Below the pieces are notes generated by a model that was given only the letters and a program-made list of their open reading frames with translations, was not told where the DNA came from and ran no database searches. A DNA stretch of 64,000 nt from Antitrichia curtipendula. Its lineage: Eukaryota; Streptophyta; Bryopsida; Hypnales; Leucodontaceae. The position numbers and the translations under genes were made by a program. The DNA lies in assembly GCA_951230915.1 (NCBI GenBank), contig OX579640.1, positions 15,892,981 to 15,956,980 on the forward strand, written 5' to 3'. Below are positions 1 to 12,335 of the stretch, piece by piece; the first letter of the stretch is position 1; each line of letters begins with the position of its first letter.

Positions 1-660
1 GGGGTTTTTTTCTGGTGATTTGGCGCAAAATTGCACCAAAAAATTTGACCTAGCACCAAGCCTATAGGAAATTTTTAGTAAAATTTTGGATGAAATCGCC
101 AAGAAACTTCAAGTTCAAGAAAAATCTTGGATGAAATCGCCATATTGTGAATGAAAATAAAATTATAGATACATAGTATCACATTTTCTATCCAGTATTT
201 GGATGAATGTTGAAACTTGGAGCACCACCATAACATTTGATATTGCCACTTCACCACTTCATGAAAAATGAAAAAAAACCCACTGCTCCACACTAATACT
301 TTCTCTGAGATGTGTATCCTTCTTCTTCAAAACAAGCCCTAAAAGAGTGCATAGATATTGAAATATAGATTGACTCACCTTCATCCACTTCTAAAATTCA
401 CCATCTAAAAATTCACCATACGTCCTTGGGCAATAAAAACTGCCATCATCATCATTTGGGCATTTTGTTCAAAAATTGCAAGTTTTTGCAATGTCAAAAT
501 GCCCACAGTTACATACTTTATGACCATGAAAACCGAAAGTAGAGCAAGAATGCGTTCTTTTTTAGAATCCATGGTTAAAGAAGGTGAGACAAAAATTTCA
601 AAAATTGGATGGATTATTTATAGGAAAAAGATGGATAAAAGCCAAACAAATGGTATGGGT
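1..660. other. AT-rich stretch, no gene seen
   Basis: No coding region, RNA gene or element end was recognised. A 14-base phrase (TGGATGAAATCGCC) occurs twice, near 88 and 128, which may be a small local duplication. The open frames on both strands are short and AT-biased and look like chance. Confidence 0.5.
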
Positions 661-676
661 GTAGACTTTGAGCTTG

Positions 677-899
677 GACTTTGGAGGCTTCACATCATGG
701 TCGTCTAAGTTGAGAGGTTGTGGGAGTTCATTGCCTAGGGCTTGGACTTTGGGCTTGGCCTTTGGAGGCTTCACACTATGGCCAACTGAAGGCTCCAAAT
801 CCTATAATTTACTGCCAATTTTTTTGGACTCGCACCAAAAGTTTGGTCATTCAATCCCATGGCCTCTTGACTTGGTTGACCGTAATGTGAAGCGGCCCA
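677..899 (-). mobile_element. Degenerate Harbinger-like miniature element
   Basis: The right part (about 861-899), read on the minus strand, matches the left end of the element at 18101-18337: GGCCGCTTCACA-type terminus followed by ACCAAGTCAAGAG. The opposite terminus, GGAGGCTTCACA, occurs twice, at 683 and 764 (81 bases apart), as if that end had been duplicated. No clear target duplication survives. The class assignment is inherited from the better copy at 18101. Confidence 0.5.
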
Positions 900-1148
900 A
901 CTATCCACAAAGTAACACCTCACAATCAATAGCTAAGTGTCCATTGGTGCTCCTTGAAAATGCCCAAAAAATTCCACTTTTCAATACTTTTAAACTATAC
1001 TTTGAAAAGGGTTACAAAACTAAAAGTTTCTAGGATTCTAGGAGTGCATTGAATTCTACTTACAACACAAAACGGGTTTAAAATTTTTTTTTCAACCTTA
1101 ATCCAAAACATTTTGTCCAACATGAAGATCATTAGGACAGAGGGAATA
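900..1148 (+). mobile_element. Partial Stowaway-like element (right half)
   Basis: This stretch aligns with the right half of the TA-flanked element at 17140-17670. Shared blocks include CACCTCACAATCAA, CATTGGTGCTCCTTGA and the end AACATGAAGATCATT followed by ACAGAGGGA and then TA. The left half is missing, and the copy abuts the Harbinger-like fragment to its left. It is non-coding. Confidence 0.6.
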
Positions 1149-2360
1149 ATAGTTTAGACAATTTATACCTAAAATGCACTCCAATTCTTTAGGAGTTGAT
1201 CCAAAATACTGTAAGATTTCAAATTAGTAATCCCTATAAATTTATATAATTCTTAAATTAATATAAATTAGTGTTATTACAATGGGGTGTACTAATCAAC
1301 TTAACATATGTAATAGAAAAGAGCAAGCCAATAGAGCACCAAACTATAGTGAGTGGGCATAACTTCAAAGGCACATACAAGCACCACTAGTTGGTACCCA
1401 CATGCTCTTATAAAACCATATTCACATGAAAACTCACAGTCTATTTGGATGCTCCATAACCACCTTTTTCCTCATTTGGAATTCCAAAAAGTTCATCGAG
1501 ATTCTTTTTACGCCACCACCAAAAATAAGAGCCACTACTTACTTCTTAGCTGAATTTTTAAGTCTTTCTTGGTCTCAACGATTTCGTAGGGCTAGTATGA
1601 GGGAGTGAACCTTTTTTCTACTCCCATGTTTGGAAAATCCCTTTGTACGGACAGGTCCCCGGGTGTTGCGTGAGGACAAGAATTCTGGTACCTCCAAGCA
1701 TCTGTTTTGGGGCTCCCCTGGAGTCAAGTTTGGTTGCTCTAGGCCGGCCTTGGTTCGAACCAATGGTCATCATCATACATGGAAAAAAAGTTACAATGCA
1801 TGGATGACCAGACCGGACGCACGTGGGTTAGCGAAAAAATCCCAGATACATGATATTCAAGTATTATACCAATACGGGTGCATTTGGGAAACCTACAATG
1901 GGAAAGAATTGCCCCTGGAGTCAGCAGTCAAAACAACGTTGATCCCTTTCCCCTGGAAATGCACACGCCAGGAGGGCGGCGTCAAAGAAGAGATGGGTTA
2001 AAGTAAACGTGCGTATTATTATCAAACATATTTGCTATCTAGGTACCTTGGAGAAGATATTTGTCAATTCATGTATTTTGAAGAGATTGAGAAGTTTGGG
2101 AGAAACCATTTGCAAGTAGAATCAAGACATTCTGAGAAGAAATGAATTTTTTGTATGATTTTTCAAAGTTTGTTGGGGATGAAATTGGCAAAGCCTGGGT
2201 AGTCCTAGGCATGCTAAACCACCAGCTGATGTGTCCCCATGACTCCCCTCTCCCAAGTGTTGATTGTCATGATGCTATGATAGAACCATCCATTCCCCAT
2301 CAAGAATTCAGAGCCAAGATGGAGGGTGCAACTAAAGTAGAAAGCTCTAAAAGTGACTCT
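1149..2360. other. Unassigned stretch with a moderately GC-rich patch
   Basis: About 1625-2000 is less AT-rich than its surroundings and holds a chance-length open frame of about 120 codons with no recognised domain. A perfect 14-bp palindrome (TTGGTTCGAACCAA, 1750-1763) is present. I see no element ends or RNA gene. Confidence 0.45.
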
Positions 2361-5124
2361 TTAACCCATAAACGCTGTCGAGGACGTTTTCTGGCCGATG
2401 AATGACAAAGAATCTCTCCCTATAGAACAGAAGTGCAACTATTCATCCTCCCAATTTTGTGTGAAAAGGGAAGATCATCTACAGTAGTTTGTCTTTCAAT
2501 GAGTGCTTTGGCATTATTTTAATCCAACAATTCACATGGTGACAAAATAGATGATTTCCACGGTTATGAGCCCGTCATTTAAGGATTAAGGGTTGGTATT
2601 CTTTTTTCATGGTTTTTCGTGGATAAAAATATTTTTAAAAATATTTTAGAGAAAAAGAAAAAGATGTGGAATCTAACACAAGCTTGAATTACTTATAAAT
2701 TTTCAAAGATTTGGGGCATAGACACCTATTTGTAACCATAGGTGTCCCAAAATCCATCCACTTGCAACTTATAAAGAGATGTGCGGAAATCAAAGACAAT
2801 GATTGGCTCTTGCAATAGAAAAACATCTTTTCCTCGATTCATTCAATTGGTAAAGTGGTCCATTTAAGGATCTCCTCATTTCCATTCTCTAACTAATAAT
2901 AGGGACTATTTCAAGGAGAAGGGCGCTTTTAGAGCCTCCTAGTTTATTTCCAACCAAAGCTTGGAATGCATATTTTTCTCTTTTTCAAGATTATAGGGTC
3001 ATAACACATATCCCAAAGTAGTGAGCAAGAAAATAGGAAATAGTGAGCGGGAAAGTAGTTTTTGAATGATTGAAATTGGAAGAGTCTATACATTGGCTAT
3101 GGGTATAGACCAACTTTTGGCTTTTAAAATTCATAATAATTTCAATTCAAGGCATAAAATTTGCAATCCTTATGATTTCTATCTTCCTACATGGCAAGAA
3201 ATTTACATTGCCTTCTACAACTCTAGAATATGCACGGAATCACTTAAGTGGATGATTATGTGTGGTTCTACCATAAAGGGTTGTGAAGATTGCGGTAATG
3301 GTTGATGACTGACACAAATGGAAGGGGTAGTAGTTGTCGGAATTAGGTGACTAACAACATTGGATTGTTCTACCTTAATACACATAGTTATGTTTGTTTT
3401 GAATCCCACATGAATCTAATAGTAAAAAATAAGTTTTTAATTCCTAATATGTTGAGGTGTTTAGAGACCCAAAATTGTTCTAAAATACTCTTTTTGAAAA
3501 GCAAGGTTTAATTCTTTGTTTATTTTGGATAATTCCAAATGTAGAATATATTACCAACAAATTGTTTTCATCTTTAGATCTACTCTTTGTTCTCATGTCC
3601 TATAAAGAATAAATATACATTTCTCCAAAGATTGAATTGCAAATTGAAGGGAATGGATGCAGAATAAAAGGAGTCACTTCCAAATGCCTCTAGGTCACTA
3701 TTCCCACACATGCTTGTATTCATATACCATTCTATTTATATTGTGTTTTCAAACCCAATGCTACATCAACAATTTACTACACATTTGTTGGATGTTCATT
3801 ACAAAATATGAATGCATGATCACTCTCACAATTGACATGTTTATATAGCACAAAAATTGGCAAGTGATTTGGCCTTCCTTCCACAATTTTAGACTCCAAC
3901 AACATGACAATATATGTGGAATTTGAAATTTTATGAAAAATTGCAAAGCAAAGTCTAAAAAATTCACAAATTTTATGTATCACTCCCATAGATACTTTAT
4001 GAGTTCTCTATAAATTTAGGTCAATTGGAATTGTATGCCTAAATTATTTTTATAATATTTGACCTCAATAACAAGAGGACATTTGTTCTACATGCATACT
4101 TTTCCAATTGCATGTTGGGCTTGTAGTGTTAAAGTTGTCCCTATTTTGTCATTGATTAGGGGATTCTTTTTTCAAGGGTCAATCACTATTTTAGCATGCT
4201 TTTGCACATATAGAAAGCACACATGCAGAAAGGCCGGGTTACTTCCACTAGTAGGATAAATAAGTAACAATTGTCGGAAACTAATGGTGTGCATAAGGTG
4301 CACATAAAGTATGGAAACCAATAAACGCCATTTTTTCTATTGTAGACAACTTCTATCATTAGAGTGGTCAATTTTTTAATGTATTTTGATTGGCAAATTA
4401 AAGGAGATTTCAATGCACCAAAGAATGCATCATTTTAGATACCGCACACAAAAGCTATGATGGATCAAAGTTTTTTGGTCGATGTTCCAAAATCCTTTCT
4501 TCAACAATAGGTACACATTAATGTAGGAGATGTAAATTAAGGAAACATTTGTTCAAGCGGTGCTTTTAGACACCTAGTGCATTTGGGTGTCCCTACTTTA
4601 CCTCAATTATGGACTCTCTTTTCCAATCATGTCTCTATTTGCATAGGACCAATTGAGTTGAGACCCAAAAATTAATTAAATGATAAGCTGATCATTGTGG
4701 AAATCATACATTTGGGTACCATGTGACTTGTTGGCTTACAAAAAATGAAAAAAGCACTCACTGGAAGACAAACTACTGTAGATGATCTTCCCTTTTCACA
4801 CAAATTTGGAGGATGAATAGATGCTTTTATGTCCTGCATGGAGAGATTCTTTGTCATTCATGGTCCAAAAAATGTACTCCACATTGTTTATTGGTTAATC
4901 CTTAAACGACGGGCTCGTAACCGCATAAATCATTCGTTTTGACACCATGTGCATTGTTGAATTAAAATAATGCAAAAGTACTCACTTGAAGTCAAACTAC
5001 TGAAGATGATCTTTCCTTTTCCCACAAAATTTGGAAGATGAATAGTTGCACTTCTGTCCCTACACAAGAGATTCTCTTGTCATTCATTGGCCACAAAACG
5101 TCCACCTCGACGTTTAAGGGTTAA
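2361..5124. mobile_element. 2.76-kb TTAA-bounded element with long inverted arms
   Basis: The left arm (2361-about 2595) begins TTAACCCATAAACG. The right arm (about 4888-5124) ends CGTTTAAGGGTTAA. Read in reverse complement, the right arm follows the left for about 235 bases with an estimated 15 percent mismatch. A third, more diverged copy of the arm lies directly upstream at about 4680-4886, so the right end is tandemly doubled. Both outer borders are TTAA, as in the smaller TTAA family, but the arm sequence is different. Internal open frames are under 80 codons, so the copy is non-autonomous. Confidence 0.7.
4680..5124 (+). repeat. Tandemly doubled right arm of the 2.76-kb element
   Basis: Two direct copies of the arm lie side by side, about 4680-4886 and 4888-5124. 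Both contain GATGATCTTCC or its variant, AGATGAATAG and GAGATTCT in the same order. The outer copy matches the left arm of the element better. Confidence 0.65.
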
Positions 5125-5359
5125 CATCTAATATGGATGTTTTTGTCCAACTCATCACAAATGTGTGACACAATCATAGGAACTAACATGCTTGAAATCT
5201 CCTCCAGGATTTAGGGCCTCCTTACATGTATCGGTGGGTTGGAGGAGTCAATAGGGTCAAAAATATAGAAAGCACTTTTATGCTCCTTCTCCAATGTCTA
5301 ATACACTGATATAGGTGGAACTCTCTCTCTCCTACTTCCATGATGGCACTGTTCTTGTC

Positions 5360-5890
5360 TTTTAGTTGCTTTCTTTGCCCACCAGGCTCACATGTAAGCT
5401 AGTCCTTAGGCCTAGGCATGCAGGTTGGGGGGGACCCTCCAATGAAGGAAGCCACCGGGAACTGAACAGAGAGCCTCGGTGGGGAAGATCCTTGTTTTTC
5501 AGGGCCCTGGTTATCCTCCTGAGGGTTGCTTCGAGATGTGCCTTGGAAGGGAGCAGAAGATTAATTAGGCTGGGACCCTGGTTGGTGGCCGCTGCAAACT
5601 AACTTAACTACAGTCGACGGAAGACTGTTGCCGTGCCGGGGGCCCAGTTTCCGTCTCCAATGATTCCCAGTTTGCGGAGTTTCTGCGTTGGCTGGAGAGC
5701 TGCAACCGACAAGGAGAAAAGACGGAACGTATGCCGGGAGGACGGACTCCAAGAAACAGGCGCGCCGGAGTCATGAGTTTGCTGCACAAAAAAAACTGCA
5801 CAACTTCAACATCCACAGGCAGGCAGACAGACAGACACACAGACAGACGGAACTTTAACCAGTGGCTTTAACTGCGGTCCGACGGATGAC
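5360..5890. other. GC-rich patch of unknown origin
   Basis: A sharply GC-richer island in AT-rich DNA that matches none of the repeat families here. It ends in a short CAGA/CACA-rich simple repeat (about 5818-5850). Open frames on both strands are below 80 codons with no recognisable domain. It could be a gene fragment, an old exon or part of another element; the sequence alone does not decide. Confidence 0.4.
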
Positions 5891-5898
5891 TTCACTGC

Positions 5899-6228
5899 TA
5901 AGGTAACAGGTCCAGAAATCGCCCACCCAAGAGCTGAAACTGAATTTTGGGAAGGCGAAACATCTTGAAATATTTTTCAGTCAATTTTCCTTGAAAGAGA
6001 AGTGGAATTGGCATCTAACCTAAGTCGTTTCATGTTTTTTGGAGCTTTTTGAAATTAGTTATGAAAATTTGAAGTTGAACTGGCATAGGGCTTCAGAATC
6101 GTCCACCCCTGAAATGTACATTGTTTGTACATCAGTGAAGGCTATGAAAAAACAGCATGTACAAATTGTGTACATTTTACAGGTGGGCGGTTCTTAATGC
6201 CCAAACTATTCTTGAGCCTTCTACCTTA
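5899..6228 (+). mobile_element. AGGTAGG-family miniature element
   Basis: The termini are TAAGGTAACAGG on the left and CTACCTTA on the right, flanked by TA. The interior shares long blocks with the copies at 7598, 20313 and 60417, including GGAATTGGCATCTAA, TTTCATGTTTTTTGGA and a GTACATT-rich segment. It is about 330 bp and non-coding. TA flanks suggest a Tc1/mariner-type (Stowaway-like) origin. Confidence 0.7.
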
Positions 6229-6330
6229 TTAGTGTGCCATGTGCCATTGCCACAATCAAAAGAAAGTTATTTTATTTTATTTTATTTATTAATAAAAAAA
6301 TAAAAAAATAGGTCCAAACGTCACCAAACA

Positions 6331-6600
6331 AAGCCCGTGCACCCCTCCTCGCCAAGGGCTTTCCAAGTGTACCAAGCACACAATTGGGAGACACACGGTG
6401 TAGGAGATCTCACCGTATCAAACAAACAAACAACCTATCTTAATGGATGGATTAAGGTAGACAAGCCCATGCACCCCTCCTCGCCAAGGGCTTTTTGACA
6501 ATACCAAGCGTGTGACTATGAGGTGCATGGTCTAGGAGATCTCACTATATCAAACTAACGAACTTAATGGATGGAATAAGGTAGACATGCCTCTTAGCCC
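6331..6600 (+). repeat. Two-copy tandem repeat, period 132
   Basis: AAGCCC followed by TGCACCCCTCCTCGCC recurs at 6331 and 6463. Both units continue through GTAGGAGATCTCAC or its variant and TTAATGGATGG. The second unit is diverged. Confidence 0.75.
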
Positions 6601-6680
6601 CCTGATTTGGAATGTAAATATCTTGGGGCCAATTCCAAGAGGGGCACACGTTTTCTAAAGTTGTGCACTTGTTGCATGGA

Positions 6681-7275
6681 TTAACCCCTAAAGTCCCAAG
6701 GCCATTTTTCCATAAAAAAAAAAGACCACTCAAAACTACCATTTCTATTGCAAAGAGCAAAAAAAATTTATATTTTTATATATTTTTTTGCATATCTAAC
6801 CATAGAATCGTGTACTATACTAGTATAAAAATGCATGGAAGAAATTTCAAAAACTTTGACGATGAAGATTGAAAAATATTTGCATTCAAAGTGAAGAAAA
6901 CAAGTTCTTTTCAAAAAAGATTCATAGATTGCCAAAAAAAAAACATTGTTCATAACTTTCTCATCATTAGTCCATATAGAATAATTCAAAAATTTAGATA
7001 TAGACAAAAATATAATATTTGAGAAAAAAAAATTAAAATTAAAATTCAAGTTTTTGTGATTTTTTTTGTGCTATCCTTCGAACTGCTTTTTGGACTCAGG
7101 GTGGCATAACTTTTGCTCCCAGGCACTGATTGAAATAAAAAATTTATTTCCACAAAGCTAATCTAACTTCCTATCTTCAAAAAAATTCAAAAAATCATTT
7201 AAAAAATTGAGATCACCCAAGCCTACCTAAAATCACAAGAATCCTTCGTAAGAACTTTGGAACTTTAGGGGTTAA
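6681..7275 (+). mobile_element. TTAA-family element, subfamily A, short form
   Basis: The left end TTAACCCCTAAAGTCCC and the right end CTTTAGGGGTTAA are intact and TTAA flanks both sides. At 595 bp it lacks roughly a third of the ~930-bp form. The left block (CAAAACTACCATTTCTATTG) and the right block (GGCATAACTTTTGCTCCCAG) are kept. No coding capacity. Confidence 0.88.
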
Positions 7276-7597
7276 ACCCAAGTGGAATTATAATTTCAAG
7301 ATTAAAATTGTAATTTTCGTAAACTTTTGAAGTGGTCAATCCTGAAATTACAATACTACATGTAGAGTAGAGTCATAAACACACCGTAACCGCCTCTCCA
7401 TGTATTTATTGGCACTTAAGGCCTCTCTATGTATCTATCCACCAATCAAAGATTAACACGTTACCCATTTGGGCATTAATCATTGATTTTATTAGAATCT
7501 AGAAAGGATTTGGATATTTTTCTAGATAGATTTGGATGTTTGAAGAGACGGAATTAGGTTGGTCTACCTTATAAGTTCTAATGGGTGACTTGAGGGT
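7276..7597. other. AT-rich spacer
   Basis: Nothing recognised between two mobile elements. Confidence 0.5.
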
Positions 7598-7900
7598 TAA
7601 GGTAGTCTACTCTCAAAGCGACCTTCTAAGAGTTGATTGCACTAGGGGGAGCTATTAAATTGCTTTAATCAATTTTCAGGAAATTTTCATAGGAAGATAA
7701 TCGGAATTGGCATTGAACTCAAGCCATTTCATATTTTCTGGACCTTTGTGGAATTAGTTGCAAATTTTTGAAGTTAAAACACAAGTAAGCACCACCTCTT
7801 GAAATGCACACTAGTGGTACATTGGAGAAAGCAAAATGAACCTTTTGTGTTAGTGGTTGCTTTTAAAGTAGAGTCGCTTTTCAAGCACCCTAATACCTTA
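7598..7900 (+). mobile_element. AGGTAGG-family miniature element
   Basis: It starts TAAGGTAGTCTAC, ends CCCTAATACCTTA and is flanked by TA. Inner terminal blocks AAAGCGACC and GTCGCTTTT face each other, as in the copy at 20313. About 303 bp, non-coding. Confidence 0.72.
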
Positions 7901-8459
7901 GCTATAGAAACAAAGAATGTTCCTATTGGTCTAATAATGAAAGAATTGAGGATGACTACCTTGGTCACGTTCTTCCAAGATTAAAGGTGATAGATCAAAG
8001 TTGTTAAATATAGGGATAAAAACAATGTTATATCCTATGTATTGTTCAATTTTGTAAATAATTAGAGAAAATTTGGAACATGTCTAAAATTTTAAAAATT
8101 GTATAACTATTTTCAAAAAGTCTGAAATTTTTCATTAGTGTCAATTCTGAATATTCAAAAAATATTCTTGAGAAAATTTAGAAAAAAGAACACATTTACA
8201 CATTAGTAGGAAAAAATCAATTCAAATTTGAAAGTATAAGAAAATTAGGAGGAGCAAAGTGCCAAAAGTCAAAAAAATGAAAACAAACTACCGAACTGTG
8301 AAAAGTAAATTATTTTGGCATGAAAGTACTGAAACTAACCTACATATATAGTAAAGCCTTTCAAAATGTCACAATTACTACTACTTTGGTTGTTTGGAGG
8401 TGTTTTTTGCATATCCGGTAGAATATCAACCAAGATTGTAATTTTGCAGCCTTGTGATG
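7901..8459. other. AT-rich stretch, nothing recognised
   Basis: No element ends, tandem repeats or plausible coding region were seen. Confidence 0.5.
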
Positions 8460-9385
8460 TTACACTTTAAAGTCCCACATGTCCCCTCAAGAGACACTTT
8501 AAGGTTTGGGTAGGTTCTTATAACCTTAATTTTTGGTGTAATTTTTGAAACTTTTCTTAAAGATAGAAAAATACAATAGTTTTGGGAGAGTATATATTTT
8601 GTTTTAGCTGATGCTTGGGAGAAAAATTTATGCCCTCCTAAGAACTTATAATTTTATTAGAAATTAACATTTTGAACTTAAAGAATTTTTTTTTTTGTGA
8701 AAATCACAAACATTCAATCTACAATCCATTTTAGAAGGAGTTTTTAGTATTTTACTTTGAATTTTATTGAAAATATTGTTTTTTGGATCAGATGATCAAA
8801 CCATACGAATATGATCTATGTATCATATTTTACAATTATTTTGAAAAATTTGGTTCTTATAGATTATATTTTTGTTTACATGAATTTTTTGTTTCATTCC
8901 ATTTGGATTAGTGATGTGAAAGCTATGGAACTATTTAGGAGAGAGTATATTGAATTATTTATTTACATGATTTCCACAATTTTCAGAAAATAATGTTTTA
9001 CAAGGTTCAAATTGCTTGCTAGAACAATCTCATTGTTGGAATTAGTGTGTTTCAATTCCATCTTAGAGCTATTTACAATTGAATTTTTTCTTTTTGCCTA
9101 GTATCTACAACAACTTAACAATTTTTAAGTTAAGAAGATTCAAAATCTTATAATGTAGTCACATAAGGTAGGAAAACTTTCTCACTTTAGATGCAAATAT
9201 CTTGCAATATATGTAATTAAAGTTCTTGGATTTACTTCTACTCATTTCTCTACTAGTATATTGCATTCTTCTAGATTCTACGGTAAAGATTTTTAAATTA
9301 AACATTTTTTTAATCTTTGCAATAGAAATGGGCAGTTTTGAGTGTTTTTTGATGAATAAAAAAACTTGGATCTTTAGGGGGTTTA
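8460..9385 (-). mobile_element. Degenerate TTAA-family element, subfamily A
   Basis: The left border reads TTACACTTTAAAGTCCC where the family has TTAACCCCTAAAGTCCC. The right border reads CTTTAGGGGGTTTA. The length (926 bp) and the order of interior blocks match the minus-strand copies at 11409 and 55643. It is decayed at both ends. Confidence 0.75.
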
Positions 9386-9471
9386 GCTTTGCCACCCTCA
9401 AACGAGCTATCCTTTCCCATTTGACTTTCTGTATTGAATTGCAAAGAAGTGGCATAGTATTATCTTCAATG

Positions 9472-9778
9472 CATTATATGTATTTTTGAGGGGCTGGAGG
9501 GCCGTTTCAAGCCTATTCATATTCTTGTGCATTAGCCAACTTTGGTCAAAATTTAAAATAATAATAATAATAAATAAATAAATAAATAAATATATTTTTT
9601 ATTTTTTATAAATATTAAAATGATAAATGATAAATAATTTTTTATTAATATCCATTGTGGTAGTCAACCTATTGACCTGCTTCTTCATGTCGATCTGCTA
9701 CTGCAACAGAGTTCCTACGGTCTAGGAACTCAAAGGAACTTATAGCCCTCCACAATAGTAAAATCTGATGTAATGTCC
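9472..9778 (+). repeat. Segment copy 1 (uninterrupted)
   Basis: It contains CTGGAGGGCCGTTTCAAGCC, a run of AAT/AAAT units, TTTTTTATTAATATCC and CTCAAAGGAACT. The same order appears in 10623-12453, where two elements interrupt it. This copy supplies the empty sites for both insertions, including the single TTAA at 9645-9648. Confidence 0.85.
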
Positions 9779-10009
9779 TTCACTATCTGCTTTAGGACTC
9801 CCTCATTTGTGGTATTGCAAGGATTGATCTCAAGCGCATGGGATTGTGGAGAGACATTTCCTGTCATATTATTCCAAGAAAAAATGACTACGGATGATAC
9901 ATCTTTTTATCCCAATACGGACATTGAGGAAAAAAAGGGTTTGTTAGATGAGTTTCAAGGTCATTGCAAATATATATAATGCACCTATTGGCCCAAAAAT
10001 CAGTTTTGG
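9779..10009. other. Short unassigned stretch
   Basis: Nothing recognised. Confidence 0.4.
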
Positions 10010-10266
10010 TTAACTCCTAAAGCACCAATTTTTTTTCCAAGGAGACATTGTCAAAAACTATAGGTTTTTTGGTATATTATTAAAAAATGGAATTATTTTT
10101 TGAACTTCAATTGTACAAAAGTAAAGTGAATTATTTTACCATAATGAGAAAAAAAAATTAGTCCATTTGACCATGCAAATTGAAAGATTATAATGTTTGA
10201 AGTGAGAATTTTTTTCTTTCAATTCCTACAAAACAAGGTCAACTGCTTTGGGCCCTTTCAGAGTAA
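10010..10266 (+). mobile_element. Possible short, decayed TTAA-family copy
   Basis: The left border TTAACTCCTAAAGCACC resembles the family end. A candidate right border GGGCCCTTTCAGAGTAA lies 250 bases on. The interior holds the family-like phrase AAATTGAAAGATTATAATG. Decay makes both the limits and the membership uncertain. Confidence 0.45.
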
Positions 10267-10622
10267 ATTTTTTGCTCTACACAAGAATGAGGATTTTGAC
10301 CATTCACAAGTATATGATATTAGGTTCACTCATAAAAACACTTAGAAGAAAATATACAAATTAGCTTATTCTAAATCACCCTATAATACAAAGAGGTTAA
10401 ATGAATTGGCAATACGCTAGTCATTTTTTGATGATTTTTTTGTGTAGTGAGGAAATTTCTTATTTAAAATGAATGGTGAAAAGTTAGATACAAACATTTG
10501 AATATGTGAAAAAAGAATTCAAGAATTTTCACTTCACAAATTGCAAGATAATAGGTCTTGAAGTTAGAAGAAAATGTTTTTTTCTTAAAATCAATCCAAC
10601 ATAGCTAACAAAGTTTGATTCT
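10267..10622. other. AT-rich stretch, nothing firm
   Basis: A phrase near 10540 (AAATTGCAAGATAATAGG) recalls the TTAA-family interior, but no ends are visible. Confidence 0.35.
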
Positions 10623-10675
10623 CATTACATGTGTTTTGGAGGGTCTGGAGGGCCGTTTCAAGCCTGCTCCCATTC

Positions 10676-11225
10676 TCGAGGGATGCACTTAGTTCTACTA
10701 CAATAAACCACGTGCAAACAAGTGGTTTCTAATAAACTATAATTTCAACCTAAAATTTTGAGCATTGTTTAATAATGACTATAGGTTTCTATTGCCAAAA
10801 TTTCCAACTCAGATAAAATATGAAATGATTTCTAGAAGAGATTGAAAATGATCTAAAATGGCATGTTTTTCAACTCAAATAAATATAGAGAACACATTTA
10901 GATGATCATTGAATTGATATTCAACTCAAAATCAACTTTCAATAGAGAGTTATTTTTAGGAATTTTTTGTTCATTTTGTAGACAATTTTTTCTTCTATAA
11001 ATATAGGGGTGTGAAAGTTATTTCTCAGCTTTATAGTGCATCTTTTTACTTCAAAAGTTTGTAACTAATTATTATTAACAAAAAAAAATATCAATAATTC
11101 AAACATAAGCTTTCAAAGTAAGAAAATCTATTCATATTTTTTTATTTAGTTTTAGTTGAAAATTAAAAAAAGTATATAGGGGATCCACAATTTTGTTCGC
11201 ATGTGGTTTCTAATGGACTCCCCGA
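10676..11225 (+). mobile_element. Mutator-like miniature element with 10-bp duplication
   Basis: It starts TCGAGGGATGCACTTAG and ends GACTCCCCGA. The flanks are GCTCCCATTC (10666-10675) and GCTCCCGTTC (11226-11235), a 10-base duplication with one mismatch. The paralogous segment at 9472 lacks the insert and has one copy of the target. The interior is about 90 percent the same as 44341-44902 by eye. Non-coding. A 9-11 bp duplication is typical of Mutator-like elements. Confidence 0.85.
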
Positions 11226-11408
11226 GCTCCCGTTCCTATGAACTAGCCAACGTTGGTCAAAATAACAAATATTAAAAAAAAATAAAGAATATATATTTTT
11301 AAAATACTAAAATATTAAATAACTATTAAAAATAATAATATATATATTTTTGACAATAATAAATAACAATATACATATATATATAAACACTAAGATTTTA
11401 ATTTTTTA

Positions 11409-12335
11409 TTAAACCCTAAAGCTCCGTTTGTCCCCTCAGGGGACAATTTCGGTCCGGGTAGGTTCCTGTGACCTCAATTTGTAGAGAATTTTTTTGGGAT
11501 TTTTTGAGGTTGTGCAATTCTGCAAGAGCTTTGTGGATATATAGTTTTTATTTCAATTGGTGCCCGAGAGAAAAAATTATGCCAAAAATAGAATTTGGTG
11601 GGCAGCACAAAAAAATCACAGAAAGTCAAAATAAATTTCTTAAATATTTTTTTCAAAATCTATGTCTTTTTGTCTACATTTGAAGCTCTGATTCATTCTA
11701 TTTGGACTAATAATGAAAAAGTTATAGACAATCTTAGTTTTTCGGGCAAACTAAGCATCTTCTTGAAAAAATAACTTTTAGGATTCATTTTTGAATGCAA
11801 TTTTTACAATTTTCAGAAAAAAATTGTTAGATAAGGTTGCATTTGCTTGCTCATTTACACAATCTCACCATTGGGATTATGGTATTTCAATTTTGTCTTA
11901 GAGCTATTAACGATTTAGTTATTCTTTCAATCTTGAACCTACTTCTACTTAACAATTTTTTAATGAGTAAATATTTAGTGTTTTTTTCTTGAATTTTTTT
12001 TCCTAGATTCTCAACTAAAGTATTCAACATATAAACTTAGAAAATCAAAATCAAAAATACAAAAAATTTAAGTTAAATAGGTTCAAAGCCCAAAAATCTA
12101 TTCAAGCAAGGTGCAAAAAAACTTGTTTTCTTCACTTTGAATGCAAATATCTTGCAATCTATTTGGTCAAAGTTTTTGAAATTTCTTGCACACATTCTCA
12201 TACTAGTCTAGTGTAAGATCCTATGGTTAGATATGCAAAAAACAACATTTTTTATAGCTTTTTGCTCTTTGCAATAGAAGTGGCAATTTTGAGTGTGTTT
12301 TGATGGAAAAAAGGCCTCGGGGCTTTAGGGGTTAA
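11409..12335 (-). mobile_element. TTAA-family element, subfamily A, full length
   Basis: The ends read TTAAACCCTAAAGCTCC and GGGGCTTTAGGGGTTAA. Both borders are TTAA. The empty site in the paralogous segment reads TTATTAATATCC with one TTAA (9645-9648), which defines the insertion exactly. The subterminal palindrome GTCCCCTCAGGGGAC lies at 11429-11443, just inside the left border as drawn (biological right end). 927 bp, no coding capacity. Confidence 0.92.

Noticed and set aside
1750..1763. GGTTCGAACC as a possible tRNA or SINE B box
   Set aside because: It is the centre of a 14-bp palindrome. No acceptor stem, anticodon arm or A box could be fitted around it.
11409..12335. TA rather than TTAA as the target duplication of the main family
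   Set aside because: A two-base model gives the same sequence at a TTAA target, but the outer T and A are conserved at almost all borders, so TTAA recognition is needed in any case. TTAA duplication is the simpler description.
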